NCBI RefSeq assembly: GCF_046719735.1
Contig: NZ_JAUTWQ010000001.1
Span: forward strand, 620,001 to 684,000
Length of the DNA: 64,000 bases
Direction of reading: 5' to 3'
From: Halobacillus_B rhizosphaerae
GTDB taxonomy: Bacteria > Bacillota > Bacilli > Bacillales > Halobacillaceae
This document shows positions 41,376-49,613 of this stretch, one piece after another. Below the pieces are notes generated by a model. That model saw only the letters and a list, made by a program, of their open reading frames with translations, did no database searches and was not told the origin of the DNA. Position 1 is the stretch's first letter. Each line of letters opens with the position of its first letter. A program made the position numbers and the translations under genes.

Positions 41376-41741
41376 ATGTACTCGATAACCGAAGTATCTG
41401 AACAGTTAGGTATTAAAGCTCATACCCTCCGTTATTATGAAAAAGAAGGGATTATAGAGCCCGACAGAAATTCTTACGGAGTTAGAAAATACAAGGACTC
41501 TCATGTTACATGGTTGAAATTTGTTAAAAAGCTTCGTGAAACAGAGATGCCGATTGCCCAAATTAAGGAATACGTAAAGCTGGTGCAGGAAGGGGATCAC
41601 ACGACTCTCGAACGTTTACACCTATTAGAAGATCATCGGAGTTATATCCGAAACCAAATTCAGGAGTTAAAGGAAACCGAAGAGATGCTCGATAAGAAAG
41701 TAAGAACCTACAAGGAATGGATTGTTAAGCAGGGTTCTTAA
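41376..41741 (+). CDS. MerR family transcriptional regulator
   Basis: This 121-residue protein has a winged helix-turn-helix start (MYSITEVSEQLGIKAHTLRYYEKEG) followed by the wing DRNSYGVRKYKDSH, and then a coiled-coil dimerisation helix with IRNQIQELKETEEMLDKKV. No cysteine effector site exists, so it is not a metal sensor of the MerR/CueR type; it fits the AdhR/small-effector group. It probably represses itself and activates the divergent SDR. No clear AGGAGG stands ahead, but TCAGGAGAAT occurs 7-12 bases before the ATG. It is 108 bases from the SDR start codon, and the 19-bp-spacer promoter lies between. Confidence 0.92.
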   Translation: MYSITEVSEQLGIKAHTLRYYEKEGIIEPDRNSYGVRKYKDSHVTWLKFVKKLRETEMPIAQIKEYVKLVQEGDHTTLERLHLLEDHRSYIRNQIQELKETEEMLDKKVRTYKEWIVKQGS

Positions 41742-41974
41742 TGTTGGAACACCTACGATAAAACTGAGAAATCTTCAAATGTATGTAAAAACGAGTAAAA
41801 AACAAATTTATATATATATATCAACTATAATGTGCTGCAGGGAGAGGTTTCACCGGTACAAAACCAATATCCTTTCTTAGTAAATTCTGATCTTCGAGTT
41901 GTGGAAATTTTATAATAAATGTAAAATTACACTTAAGTAAATAAGTCTTACTAGATCCGAAGGGGATGTGATTG

Positions 41975-42292
41975 GTGACTTTAATGGTCGTTGTTGGTCT
42001 GAACTTATTTATCTTGGCAGGCGGAATCATAAGTTACATTGCGGCAAAACAAGGGATGAAGAAGGATAAAAAGATATTAGAGAATGTGCTTTTAGCCTTA
42101 TGTTTTAATGGTTTATTCGGGATTATGAGTGCGGTGTGGTGGTTTGACTATGCAGGACCAATTAATGAATTCTTACTATTTGGAGGGTTGCTCCTCATTG
42201 CTGGTGCCACGTTTGTTTGTCTAATCATTCTTACTCTAACTTTATTAGTAAAGAAAATGACCTTCATAGCAGGAAAAGACAACCTTATTTAA
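41975..42292 (+). CDS. Small multi-pass membrane protein of unknown function
   Basis: This 105-residue protein has about three transmembrane helices: VVVGLNLFILAGGIISYIA, LLALCFNGLFGIMSAVWWF and FLLFGGLLLIAGATFVCLII with LTLTLLV. A basic loop KQGMKKDKKILEN sits between the first and second. The start is GTG 41975, seven to eight bases after GAAGGGG, with a TTG immediately before as an alternative. I recognise no family. It may share a transcript with the downstream methyltransferase, which starts about 81 bases later, and no terminator lies between. Confidence 0.6.
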   Translation: MTLMVVVGLNLFILAGGIISYIAAKQGMKKDKKILENVLLALCFNGLFGIMSAVWWFDYAGPINEFLLFGGLLLIAGATFVCLIILTLTLLVKKMTFIAGKDNLI

Positions 42293-42373
42293 GTGCTTGA
42301 ATCTTAATAGTTGGAAATTAATGAGCAGCTGAAGGATGAGCATAACAAGAAAATCTTGAGAGAAGGAAAACCT

Positions 42374-43138
42374 ATGGCAAATGCGAAAGAGATATTAGAA
42401 CAAAATAGGCAAAGCTGGAATACAGTTGCGCATCATTTTAATGGGAAAGATGCCCTTCCAAGTTACGGACCTTATACTCAAACAGAAGAAGAATTAAAAC
42501 TGTTCGAGGATCTACAGGGTAAAAGAGTGCTGGAAATTGGTTATGGAAGCGGCCATTCTTTGAAATACATGGCGTCCAGAGGAGCGAAGGAATTATGGGG
42601 AGTTGATTTATCCGACTCGCAAAAAAATGCAGCGGAAGAATTGCTAAAGGATCAGAACCCCCAGCTTTTTTGTGCAGCAATGGAAACGGATATCAATTTA
42701 CCGAAACATTATTTCGACTATGTGTATTCGATCTATGCTATAGGGTGGACGACAGATTTATCCGTTACTTTTAAGTTGATTTATTCCTATTTGAAAGATG
42801 GCGGATCATTAATTTTCAGCTGGGATCACCCTCTATATGCGAACCTGAAAAGTGAAAATGGAAGGGTTCACCTTGAAGGATCGTACCAACTAGAGGGAGA
42901 AAAGCTAATGGAAAATTTCAAGGGAGAAAAGGTTGATATGGTTATTCACCGCCGGAAGATGGCTACTTATATCAATGAATTAATAAATGCAGGGTTTTCT
43001 ATAGATACAGTGATTGAGAGTGACGTGTCCGCTGCATTTGAAAAAGAGGAAGCGGAAGTCTCTGATCGTTATTATTCGTTATACAAAGCTAGGAAGTTTC
43101 CCACAACTATGATTATTAAAGCTAGTAAGAGATCGTAA
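42374..43138 (+). CDS. Class I SAM-dependent methyltransferase
   Basis: This 254-residue protein has SAM motif I RVLEIGYGSGHSLKYM near residue 53, a VDLSDSQ acid loop, the later motif YFDYVYSIYAIGWT, and LKDGGSLIFSWDHPLY as motif IV. The N-terminus MANAKEILEQNRQSWNTVAHHFNG is typical of small-molecule methyltransferases. GAGAAGGAA lies 8 bases before ATG 42374; alternative upstream starts at 42311 lack a site. It belongs to a general SAM family and its substrate is not visible. No neighbour clearly fixes its job. Confidence 0.8.
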   Translation: MANAKEILEQNRQSWNTVAHHFNGKDALPSYGPYTQTEEELKLFEDLQGKRVLEIGYGSGHSLKYMASRGAKELWGVDLSDSQKNAAEELLKDQNPQLFCAAMETDINLPKHYFDYVYSIYAIGWTTDLSVTFKLIYSYLKDGGSLIFSWDHPLYANLKSENGRVHLEGSYQLEGEKLMENFKGEKVDMVIHRRKMATYINELINAGFSIDTVIESDVSAAFEKEEAEVSDRYYSLYKARKFPTTMIIKASKRS

Positions 43139-43278
43139 TATTTATTGTATTGAGGGAGGCAACGTCTACTTCGGGGATACCTATATAAGCTTGAAGAATT
43201 CTTAAAAAGGAATGCCGTTTGAAAACTCACTTTATTTCTACTACCCGTAAGGTGAAGTGAAAAAAGAGGAGGATACTC

Positions 43279-43749
43279 GTGACCCCTGTCCTAGCAAATT
43301 CATTAAAGAATTTAATTAAAGAAGCATTTGAGGGACCGCCTGTGCCGGTAAAGGAAAGCTGGTTTACGAATACTGAACCGAATTCTGGCATTTTTGGTGC
43401 CCTGGAAGGTGTAAGTCATGAAACTGCTTCTGTTTCCGTTTGCGGCGTAACCTTAGCTGCTCATGTCGACCACGTCCGCTATCATATGTGGGGAACCAAT
43501 GAACTATTATCCACTGGAACTTTTCCCAAAATGGACTGGGCAAAAAGCTGGAAGATCAGTGCAGTAGATGAACAACAATGGAATCACATTCAAGAAGAGT
43601 TACAAGGTGAATATGAAAGACTATTGGATGCCATTGACTGGATGGAATGGAATGAAAACCTTGCTAATGAGGTTACTGGTTCATTGGCTCATTCCGCCTA
43701 TCACCTTGGATCCATTCGTCAATTATTAAAATATGCGAATAAGAAATAA
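43279..43749 (+). CDS. DinB-like small helix-bundle protein
   Basis: This 156-residue protein has the DinB/YfiT four-helix-bundle layout. VTLAAHVDHVRYHMWGTNELL carries His-rich helix one, and the last helix carries SLAHSAYHLGSIRQLLKY with two more histidines; together these fit the three-His metal site of the DinB superfamily. A central W-rich segment KMDWAKSWKISAVDEQQWN separates them. GTG 43279 follows AGAGGAGG. Members bind metals or act as bacillithiol S-transferases; which applies here is unknown. It is a short single gene; a 140-base AT-rich region lies on both sides. Confidence 0.82.
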   Translation: MTPVLANSLKNLIKEAFEGPPVPVKESWFTNTEPNSGIFGALEGVSHETASVSVCGVTLAAHVDHVRYHMWGTNELLSTGTFPKMDWAKSWKISAVDEQQWNHIQEELQGEYERLLDAIDWMEWNENLANEVTGSLAHSAYHLGSIRQLLKYANKK

Positions 43750-43893
43750 GCAGTTTTAAAACAAAAATAGAGATTGATGGCTAGTCTTAAGGGGATGGTT
43801 CTCGCAAAATAGAAAGTCCCCTTTTAAAGGATAAGTTGGCTTAAAAAAATATACATAAAAATTAGAATGCTTATTACTATAGGAGGGGATAGG

Positions 43894-44058
43894 ATGTCAC
43901 CCTTAACGTATTCAGAACGCTGGGATATTCGTTCTATTTTTGATGTTTCTGCAGATTCGTGTGACATATAGGATCATTTAAACTCCATCAATCAGGAAGT
44001 CGCAGAGCTTGAAAGGCAAGTTGACAATCTAGAACCGTTAAATAGCGATAGGGGACAA
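43894..44058 (+). pseudogene. N-terminal segment of the M3 oligoendopeptidase, split by an in-frame amber codon
   Basis: A strong AGGAGG site at 43881 points to ATG 43894, which reads MSPLTYSERWDIRSIFDVSA, then continues with the family's DHLNSINQEV-type helix. A TAG at 43969-43971 interrupts it at codon 26. The frame continues without other damage into 44059-45699. Confidence 0.8.
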
Positions 44059-45699
44059 TTGAAGGAAACTATTCAAATGGTGGAAAGGTTAAAAGAATAC
44101 GTATCACAGCTCTCTTCTTTCTTAACTTGCCGCCGGGCAGAAAAACCAGAAGATCAGAGGGTCTCCAACTGGAAAGAAAAATTGTCTGGCATAAATGTCC
44201 AATTTAACTTGTCAGTTAGCCGACTCCAAAAAGGGTTAGCTGAACTCGATGAAATGTCTTGGACAAAAATTTTGAACGATGAAGATTTAAAAGAGTACCT
44301 ATTTATTCTTAATGAATGGCGTCAACTAGCACGCCTATTGTTACCAACACGTGAAGAGGAAACCATTGATCTGCTAGTTGAGGATGGATATCACGGTTGG
44401 GGCGAGTTATATCATTCTTTGGCAGCTGATCTACGAGTCAAGCTCTACATAAATGGAAAGAGTGAAGAATTATCCATTGCCCAAACGAGAAATTTGCGAT
44501 CTCATCCTCAAGAAGAACTCCGCAAGCACTCCTGCGAACAGCTAAATAACACGTGGAAAAACAATTCTACCGTTATATCTTCTATCATGAATCGTATTTC
44601 CGGAGTCCGTACTAAAGTAGCTGAAAGGAGAGGCGGGGAGAAAGTATTAGAAGAATCTCTACGCAAGAATAGAATCAACCATCAGACACTAGATTGCATG
44701 TGGAAAGTAGTAAGTAAAAGTAAACAACCCTTTATTCAATACTTAAACAAGAAAGCAAAAGTATTGGGGAAGTCGTCTTTGCAAGCCCATAATTTCTGGG
44801 CACCCATGAATGAGGAAGTAAAGTCAATGAGTTACAAAGAAGGTGTCGATTTCATATTAACTCAATTTTTTAAATCAGGGTTGGAACTGAAAACCTTTTC
44901 TCAGCAAGCGATCCAGAGAAATTGGGTAGAAGCCGAAAATCGCACTGGTAAATCTGCCTACGCATTTTGCGCGGGTTTTCCAATATCAGGGGAATCCCGC
45001 GTTTTCATGACCTATGGAAGCCATATTACAGATACGCTTACATTAGCCCACGAATTAGGTCATGCCTTCCATAACCATACTTTAATGTCAGTTTCCCATT
45101 TAAACAGAGAATATCCGATGGTGTTAGCAGAGACTGCTTCTACTTATTCGGAGATGATTGTGTTAAATGCAGCATTAGAAGAAGCCCATACAAAGGAGCA
45201 GAAGTTATTCTTGTTAGATGAAAAATTAAAGAGAAGTGTCATGAACTTCATGGAGATTCACACAAGATTTATATTTGAATTAAAGCTTTATAATAAGAGA
45301 AAACAAGGATTTGTGCCTGAGGATGAGTTAAACAATATGATGAATGAGGCGATCGATGAAGGATATCAGGGATCTATAGATGAGTTATCTATATATTCAT
45401 GGGCCTCAACTCCGCATTTTTATATGACAAAGACCCCGTTTTATAATTTTCCTTACACTTTCGGATATTTACTTGCTATGGGGATTTATGCCAAAGGGGT
45501 AGAAGAAGGTGCGGACTTTGAAACCTCATACATAGAACTTCTTAGAGATTCCGGACGCATGAATGTGGAAGACTTAGTCATGAAGCATTTAGGTGAAGAC
45601 ATAACTAAAGAAGACTTCTGGGAGAAAGGTATGCGCCGCTGCACTAAGGATGTGGAAGATTTCATTAAAATTAGTGAACTTACTAATCATTCAAGATAA
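44059..45699 (+). CDS. M3-family oligoendopeptidase (PepF-like), body after the amber codon
   Basis: This 546-residue frame is the body of a zinc oligopeptidase. HELGH (at residues 331-335 of this frame) within TLAHELGHAFHNH and ETASTYSEM give the zinc site, and FYMTKTPFYNFPYTFGYLL is the M3 substrate-cleft block. An intact PepF would start at 43894 and span 601 residues. An amber codon at 43969 blocks that start. A TTG at 44059 with a weak AGGGG site could restart translation without the first 55 residues, so the gene is either a mild truncation or a pseudogene. Function, if kept, is peptide cleavage in the cytosol. The coding frame is otherwise undamaged. Confidence 0.75.
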   Translation: MKETIQMVERLKEYVSQLSSFLTCRRAEKPEDQRVSNWKEKLSGINVQFNLSVSRLQKGLAELDEMSWTKILNDEDLKEYLFILNEWRQLARLLLPTREEETIDLLVEDGYHGWGELYHSLAADLRVKLYINGKSEELSIAQTRNLRSHPQEELRKHSCEQLNNTWKNNSTVISSIMNRISGVRTKVAERRGGEKVLEESLRKNRINHQTLDCMWKVVSKSKQPFIQYLNKKAKVLGKSSLQAHNFWAPMNEEVKSMSYKEGVDFILTQFFKSGLELKTFSQQAIQRNWVEAENRTGKSAYAFCAGFPISGESRVFMTYGSHITDTLTLAHELGHAFHNHTLMSVSHLNREYPMVLAETASTYSEMIVLNAALEEAHTKEQKLFLLDEKLKRSVMNFMEIHTRFIFELKLYNKRKQGFVPEDELNNMMNEAIDEGYQGSIDELSIYSWASTPHFYMTKTPFYNFPYTFGYLLAMGIYAKGVEEGADFETSYIELLRDSGRMNVEDLVMKHLGEDITKEDFWEKGMRRCTKDVEDFIKISELTNHSR

Positions 45700-45864
45700 T
45701 TGGCCAGTGGTTTATTTATAGAATCTAAGACACTAAGGAAAGAGAGTAATTCTGCTTCAAGGTTATACTAATAATCTAACCTGGCCAGGAAGTGGTATGC
45801 AATCAATTGACTTATCCAACGAGAAAGTACCAACTATAAAACTTAGGCTATAAGGGGATGAAAC

Positions 45865-46557
45865 ATGGAGAAGAGAATCCTGTTAATAGAAGACGATGTG
45901 TCGATTAGTGAAATGATTCAAAGGTATTTGCTGCAAGAAGGCTACCAAGTGGAATGTGCATTTGATGGGGAAGAGGCAGTAAATAAATTTGAAAAAGTTC
46001 CTTATGATTTAATTCTTCTCGATCTAATGCTGCCTAAACTGGATGGCATAGAATATTTACAAAAGATTAGAGAACAAAGTACGCTGCCGGTGGTCATTGT
46101 TTCTGCTAAGGATAGTGACGTAGATAAAGCGATTGGACTAGGTTTTGGAGCAGACGATTATATAGCTAAACCATTCTCTATGATTGAACTTTCCGCAAGA
46201 GTGAAAGCTGCGATAAGGAGAGCCAATTATCCGACGCAGAAGGTTAGTGTTAACGAGACGATTAAACGAGGCGATGCTGAGCTCGTTTTAAAAAATTTTT
46301 CCTTCCGTAAACAAGGGAAGGAGATTAAGTTAACAGCTAAAGAATTTCAGATAATGAAGTTATTATTTGATCATCCAGAACGAGTGTTTACGAAAGAGCA
46401 AATTTATACGTCCATTTGGAAGCAGGATTATTTTGGCGAAGAGAATGTCATCAATGTTCATATTCGCCGATTAAGAGAGAAAATAGAAGATGATCCATCG
46501 GACCCGAAGTATGTAATTACGGTTTGGGGAATCGGATATAAACTGGGCGGTTATTGA
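45865..46557 (+). CDS. ycbL: OmpR-type response regulator (YcbL-like)
   Basis: This 230-residue regulator has a CheY-like receiver with the phospho-acceptor Asp53 in LILLDLMLPKLDG, and the Lys in VVIVSAKDSD. A winged-helix DNA-binding domain of the OmpR family follows, with LTAKEFQIMKLLFDHPERVFTK and NVINVHIRRLREKIEDDP as the recognition region. The sensor kinase starts one base after its stop. Sequence and order match Bacillus ycbL-ycbM-ycbN-ycbO. It probably binds the direct repeats upstream of the ABC pump. GGGGATG-like support precedes the ATG. Confidence 0.9.
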   Translation: MEKRILLIEDDVSISEMIQRYLLQEGYQVECAFDGEEAVNKFEKVPYDLILLDLMLPKLDGIEYLQKIREQSTLPVVIVSAKDSDVDKAIGLGFGADDYIAKPFSMIELSARVKAAIRRANYPTQKVSVNETIKRGDAELVLKNFSFRKQGKEIKLTAKEFQIMKLLFDHPERVFTKEQIYTSIWKQDYFGEENVINVHIRRLREKIEDDPSDPKYVITVWGIGYKLGGY

Positions 46558-46558
46558 G

Positions 46559-47497
46559 ATGATCATCCTATTGACAGTAGTCATATGTCTTCTGATTTTA
46601 GTGATTCTTATGCAATTTCACAGCAAAAACAAAAAAAATAAAGAAATTACATACGTTTATGAAAAGCTTGAAACGATTCTAGCGGATCGAAGCTCAGAGA
46701 AAATTCTTCTTTTTACAGACGATACTGTTATGAAAGAGCTAGTGACTACACTCAATCACTTGTTGAGATTGAAAGAAGATGTCTATTCGGAATTTAAGCG
46801 AACAGAAGGCTCCATGAAGAAGATGCTTTCGAATATCTCCCATGATTTAAAAACACCGCTCACGGTGGTACTCGGATATTTAGAAATGATCACTTCTAAA
46901 TCCAATCATACTCTAAGTCAAGAAGAAAAAGAGAAGATGCTAACCAAGGTCTATGAGAAAGTAGAAGATCTGCTTGTACTTATCAATAAGTTCTTTGATC
47001 TGGCAAAGCTTGAATCCGGCGATAAAGATTTTCCGTTGTCGCGTATTGAGATTAATGAGATCTGCCGGAATAACATCCTAGGTTTTTATGAAATGATTCA
47101 AACAAAGGACATGGAAGTATCTATAGAAATTCCCGAAACCCCTAGTTATGCGATAGCTAATGAAGAAGCTTTAAATCGAGTCCTGAACAACTTAATTTCA
47201 AATGCGATTCGTTATGGCTCAGAGGGTAAAATTATTGGTCTGAGAGTTCTCACAAAGGAACGGTTAATTACTATTGAGGTATGGGATCGAGGAAGGGGGA
47301 TCGAAGAAGCATACCAAGAACAAGTGTTTGAACGAATGTACACAATGGAGGATTCGAGAAATATAAGATATCAAGGAAGCGGCTTAGGTTTGACGATTAC
47401 AAAGCGGCTTGTGAAGAATTTGGGCGGGCAATTAACCCTGCACAGTGTTCCCTATGAAAAAACCACATTTTCTATCCAATTAGGACGAATCAAATAA
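46559..47497 (+). CDS. ycbM: Single-TM sensor histidine kinase (YcbM-like)
   Basis: This 312-residue kinase has a single N-terminal transmembrane helix (residues 2-20) and no long extracellular loop, so it belongs to the intramembrane-sensing type that works with ABC transporters. The phosphorylated His is H95 in NISHDLKTPL. The N box reads RVLNNLISNAIRYG, the G1 box is DRGRGI, and GSGLGLTITKRLVKNLGG is the G2 region. Such kinases often sense peptide antibiotics indirectly through the ABC pump. It is linked to the regulator by a one-base gap, so the two proteins are made together. Confidence 0.9.
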   Translation: MIILLTVVICLLILVILMQFHSKNKKNKEITYVYEKLETILADRSSEKILLFTDDTVMKELVTTLNHLLRLKEDVYSEFKRTEGSMKKMLSNISHDLKTPLTVVLGYLEMITSKSNHTLSQEEKEKMLTKVYEKVEDLLVLINKFFDLAKLESGDKDFPLSRIEINEICRNNILGFYEMIQTKDMEVSIEIPETPSYAIANEEALNRVLNNLISNAIRYGSEGKIIGLRVLTKERLITIEVWDRGRGIEEAYQEQVFERMYTMEDSRNIRYQGSGLGLTITKRLVKNLGGQLTLHSVPYEKTTFSIQLGRIK

Positions 47498-47509
47498 GCG
47501 GGTAGGTAA

Positions 47510-47536
47510 AAGTAAGAATTAAGTAAGAAATATAAC
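47510..47536 (+). promoter_or_regulatory. Response-regulator-type promoter for the ABC pump genes
   Basis: Two direct repeats AAGTAAGAA at 47510 and 47521 have an 11-bp period. They sit where the -35 should be, just before TATAAC at 47531-47536; no TTGACA-like box exists. This pattern fits an activator of the OmpR class. Confidence 0.65.
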
Positions 47537-47600
47537 ACTTTCCTGAAAGAACTCTTCGATATACTTGGCAGTGTACCTAATTAGAAGGGAGCAAGCCGCT

Positions 47601-48524
47601 ATGTCCTATGTGTTAAAAACAAATCAATTGTCCAAAGTTTTTAAAGGAAAAGAGGTTCTGTCAGATGTGAACATGAAGATTAAGAAAGGAGAAATTTATG
47701 GGTTACTAGGACCAAACGGAGCAGGTAAAACCACATTAATGAAAATGTTTATAACCTTAATGAAGCCCACGAACGGAGTCATTGAGATATTTGGTAAAGA
47801 ACTTAATCATTCCTCTTATGAAGTATTGAAGCGAATGGGGTGTTTAATTGAATACCCGATCTTTTATGAACACCTATCCGCTCGGGAGAATTTGGAAATC
47901 CACTGTGAATACATGGGATACTATGATAAACAGTCCATCGATGAAGCTCTTGATTTAGTAAATTTATCAAACCTAACGGATAAGCCGGTGAAAGAATTCT
48001 CGCTTGGCATGAAGCAGAGGCTTGGAATTGCAAGAGCAGTCGTTGCGAAACCCGAATTCATTATTCTTGATGAACCCATTAACAGTTTGGACCCAAAGGG
48101 AATTAAAGAACTTAGGGATGTTTTTAAACGATTAAGTGAGGAGAATGGTACCACACTTCTCATCTCTAGTCATATTCTAGGTGAGATTGAAAAAATTCTA
48201 GATACGGTAGGAATTATTAAAGAAGGAAAGTTAATAGAGGAAATTTCTATGGAAGATCTACGGAGCAAAAGCACCATGTATCTTGAATTAAAATTGTCAG
48301 ACTGCAAACAAGCTGCCTATCTCTTAGACCATAAGTTAGGCATACAAAATTATAAAATTATTGAAGATCAACTTTTGAGAATTTATGATGAAGACTTTTC
48401 GCAATCCCTAGTAACTAAAACACTCCTCTCCAATGGCATAGAAATAGAAGCCATGAACAAAAAGTTTCTATCGTTAGAGGATTACTTTTTAACTGTAACG
48501 GAAGGAGGAATTATAAATGCTTAA
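47601..48524 (+). CDS. ycbN: ABC transporter ATP-binding protein (YcbN-like, antimicrobial-peptide pump)
   Basis: This 307-residue ATPase, the same length as YcbN, has Walker A GPNGAGKTTL, a Q-loop, LSXXXKQR-type signature FSLGMKQRLGIARA and Walker B FIILDEPINSLD. The C-terminal region from about 220 is the extra domain seen in BcrA/bacitracin-type ATPases. It powers YcbO to export or eject peptide antibiotics such as lantibiotics or bacitracin-like agents. ATG 47601 follows AGAAGGGA; the longer form at 47565 lacks a site. It overlaps the permease gene by 8 bases. The gene set, not this protein alone, fixes the assignment. Confidence 0.9.
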   Translation: MSYVLKTNQLSKVFKGKEVLSDVNMKIKKGEIYGLLGPNGAGKTTLMKMFITLMKPTNGVIEIFGKELNHSSYEVLKRMGCLIEYPIFYEHLSARENLEIHCEYMGYYDKQSIDEALDLVNLSNLTDKPVKEFSLGMKQRLGIARAVVAKPEFIILDEPINSLDPKGIKELRDVFKRLSEENGTTLLISSHILGEIEKILDTVGIIKEGKLIEEISMEDLRSKSTMYLELKLSDCKQAAYLLDHKLGIQNYKIIEDQLLRIYDEDFSQSLVTKTLLSNGIEIEAMNKKFLSLEDYFLTVTEGGIINA

Positions 48525-49212
48525 GCTCATAAAGCTCGAATTAAAAAAATTTAAAACGAACTGGTATGTAAATGGGGCTCTGATCGCCACCCTTTTTATG
48601 GCTATCGTTATGTCTGTGCTTCCCTATGTAGAACGAACCTTTGATAACGCTGTAGTGTTTCAAAATTACTCGGAAGCCTTTCATGCGATAAACACAGCAC
48701 AAAGTTCGATTTTCATCGTGTTTGCTTCTGTTTTAATTGCCAAACTGATCATCGATGAGTATAAGTTTAAAACCATTACCGTCCTTTTTACTTATCCGAT
48801 CAGCCGGAAGAAAATGATGACTGCCAAACTGCTACTTATCGTCTTGATGACCTTTGTGACCATTCTAATTTCCAGCATAGTTGTCACAGTTGTATTTATT
48901 ACAGCAGAAAAAATGCTGAACAATATCAATGAACCACTCACCTTCCAACTGCTCACTAGGCAGGTCATAGGTATCACCACGACTTCACTAGCTGCTTCGG
49001 GGATCGGTTTAATCCCGTTATTTTTCGGAATGCTGAGGAAGTCGGTTCCCGTGACGATCGTTACTTCTCTTATCGTTGTTTCCGTCCTGGGGTTTGATTT
49101 GAATAATTTTCAAATGGAACAAATCATTGCTATTCCATTAACTTTTTGCACCATAGGTATAATCGTCGCTTATATAGCAGTACGGAATATTGATAAACAA
49201 GATCTTATTTAG
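48517..49212 (+). CDS. ycbO: ABC transporter permease (YcbO-like, BcrB/NukE type)
   Basis: This 231-residue permease has six hydrophobic helices, starting with WYVNGALIATLFMAIVMSVL and ending with IPLTFCTIGIIVAYIAV. The region LIIDEYKFKTITVLFTYPISRKKMM is the cytosolic coupling segment typical of ABC-2 permeases. It pairs with the ATPase YcbN to form a six-helix antibiotic-efflux pump. The ATG lies inside the ATPase gene, eight bases before its stop, after AAGGAGG, so they are translationally coupled. It ends the ycbLMNO-like operon, with a hairpin at 49268-49307 and a terminator at 49434. Confidence 0.88.
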   Translation: MLKLIKLELKKFKTNWYVNGALIATLFMAIVMSVLPYVERTFDNAVVFQNYSEAFHAINTAQSSIFIVFASVLIAKLIIDEYKFKTITVLFTYPISRKKMMTAKLLLIVLMTFVTILISSIVVTVVFITAEKMLNNINEPLTFQLLTRQVIGITTTSLAASGIGLIPLFFGMLRKSVPVTIVTSLIVVSVLGFDLNNFQMEQIIAIPLTFCTIGIIVAYIAVRNIDKQDLI

Positions 49213-49613
49213 ACAAAAATATATTATACAGCTCGCTCAACCCATGTTTTTCACTACCACTTCCATGAATGGACCCCAAGAGTTAATATAAAAGCTTGGA
49301 GTCCATTAGTGTTAGGAAAAATTTTGCTGAAACTGGAACAGAAGGAAAATTAGTGAGAATTAACAATTTTTGCGTAAAAAAGCCGGCTCCCTGCTGCTGG
49401 ACCCGGATAATTACATAAAATGATAGTTTAAGAAAGAACTTGGAAAAATTTCCAGGTTCTTTTATATTGTACATTTGCAGAGAGGATGATATACTTCATT
49501 TACACCTATGCGCTTATAAATAATCAAAGTAATCCCATCTTATAATTTAATCTTACCATGCAGGCGGATAGTTGTCAAATTTTTTCGCAAATCTTTTTGA
49601 GGAGAGATGTGTA
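49213..49613 (+). other. 401-base region between ycbO and rph
   Basis: It contains a 13-bp hairpin at 49268-49307 (AATGGAC/GTCCATT, no T-run), an intrinsic terminator at 49434-49464 and a TATAAT at 49541-49546 without a good -35. No rifamycin-associated element consensus could be recognised by eye. Confidence 0.55.
49434..49464 (+). terminator. Intrinsic terminator upstream of rph
   Basis: AAGAACTTGGA and TCCAGGTTCTT arms (one wobble) followed by TTTA. Confidence 0.7.

Noticed and set aside
41806..41822. Short TATATATATATATC run
   Set aside because: A brief AT dinucleotide run in AT-rich spacer; no evidence of function.
45700..45864. Promoter upstream of the ycbL-like gene
   Set aside because: Several AT-rich hexamers exist but none has a correct spacer and match.
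49213..49613. Rifamycin-associated element upstream of rph
   Set aside because: No clear 19-bp palindrome could be matched by eye; a search with the Firmicutes consensus is needed.
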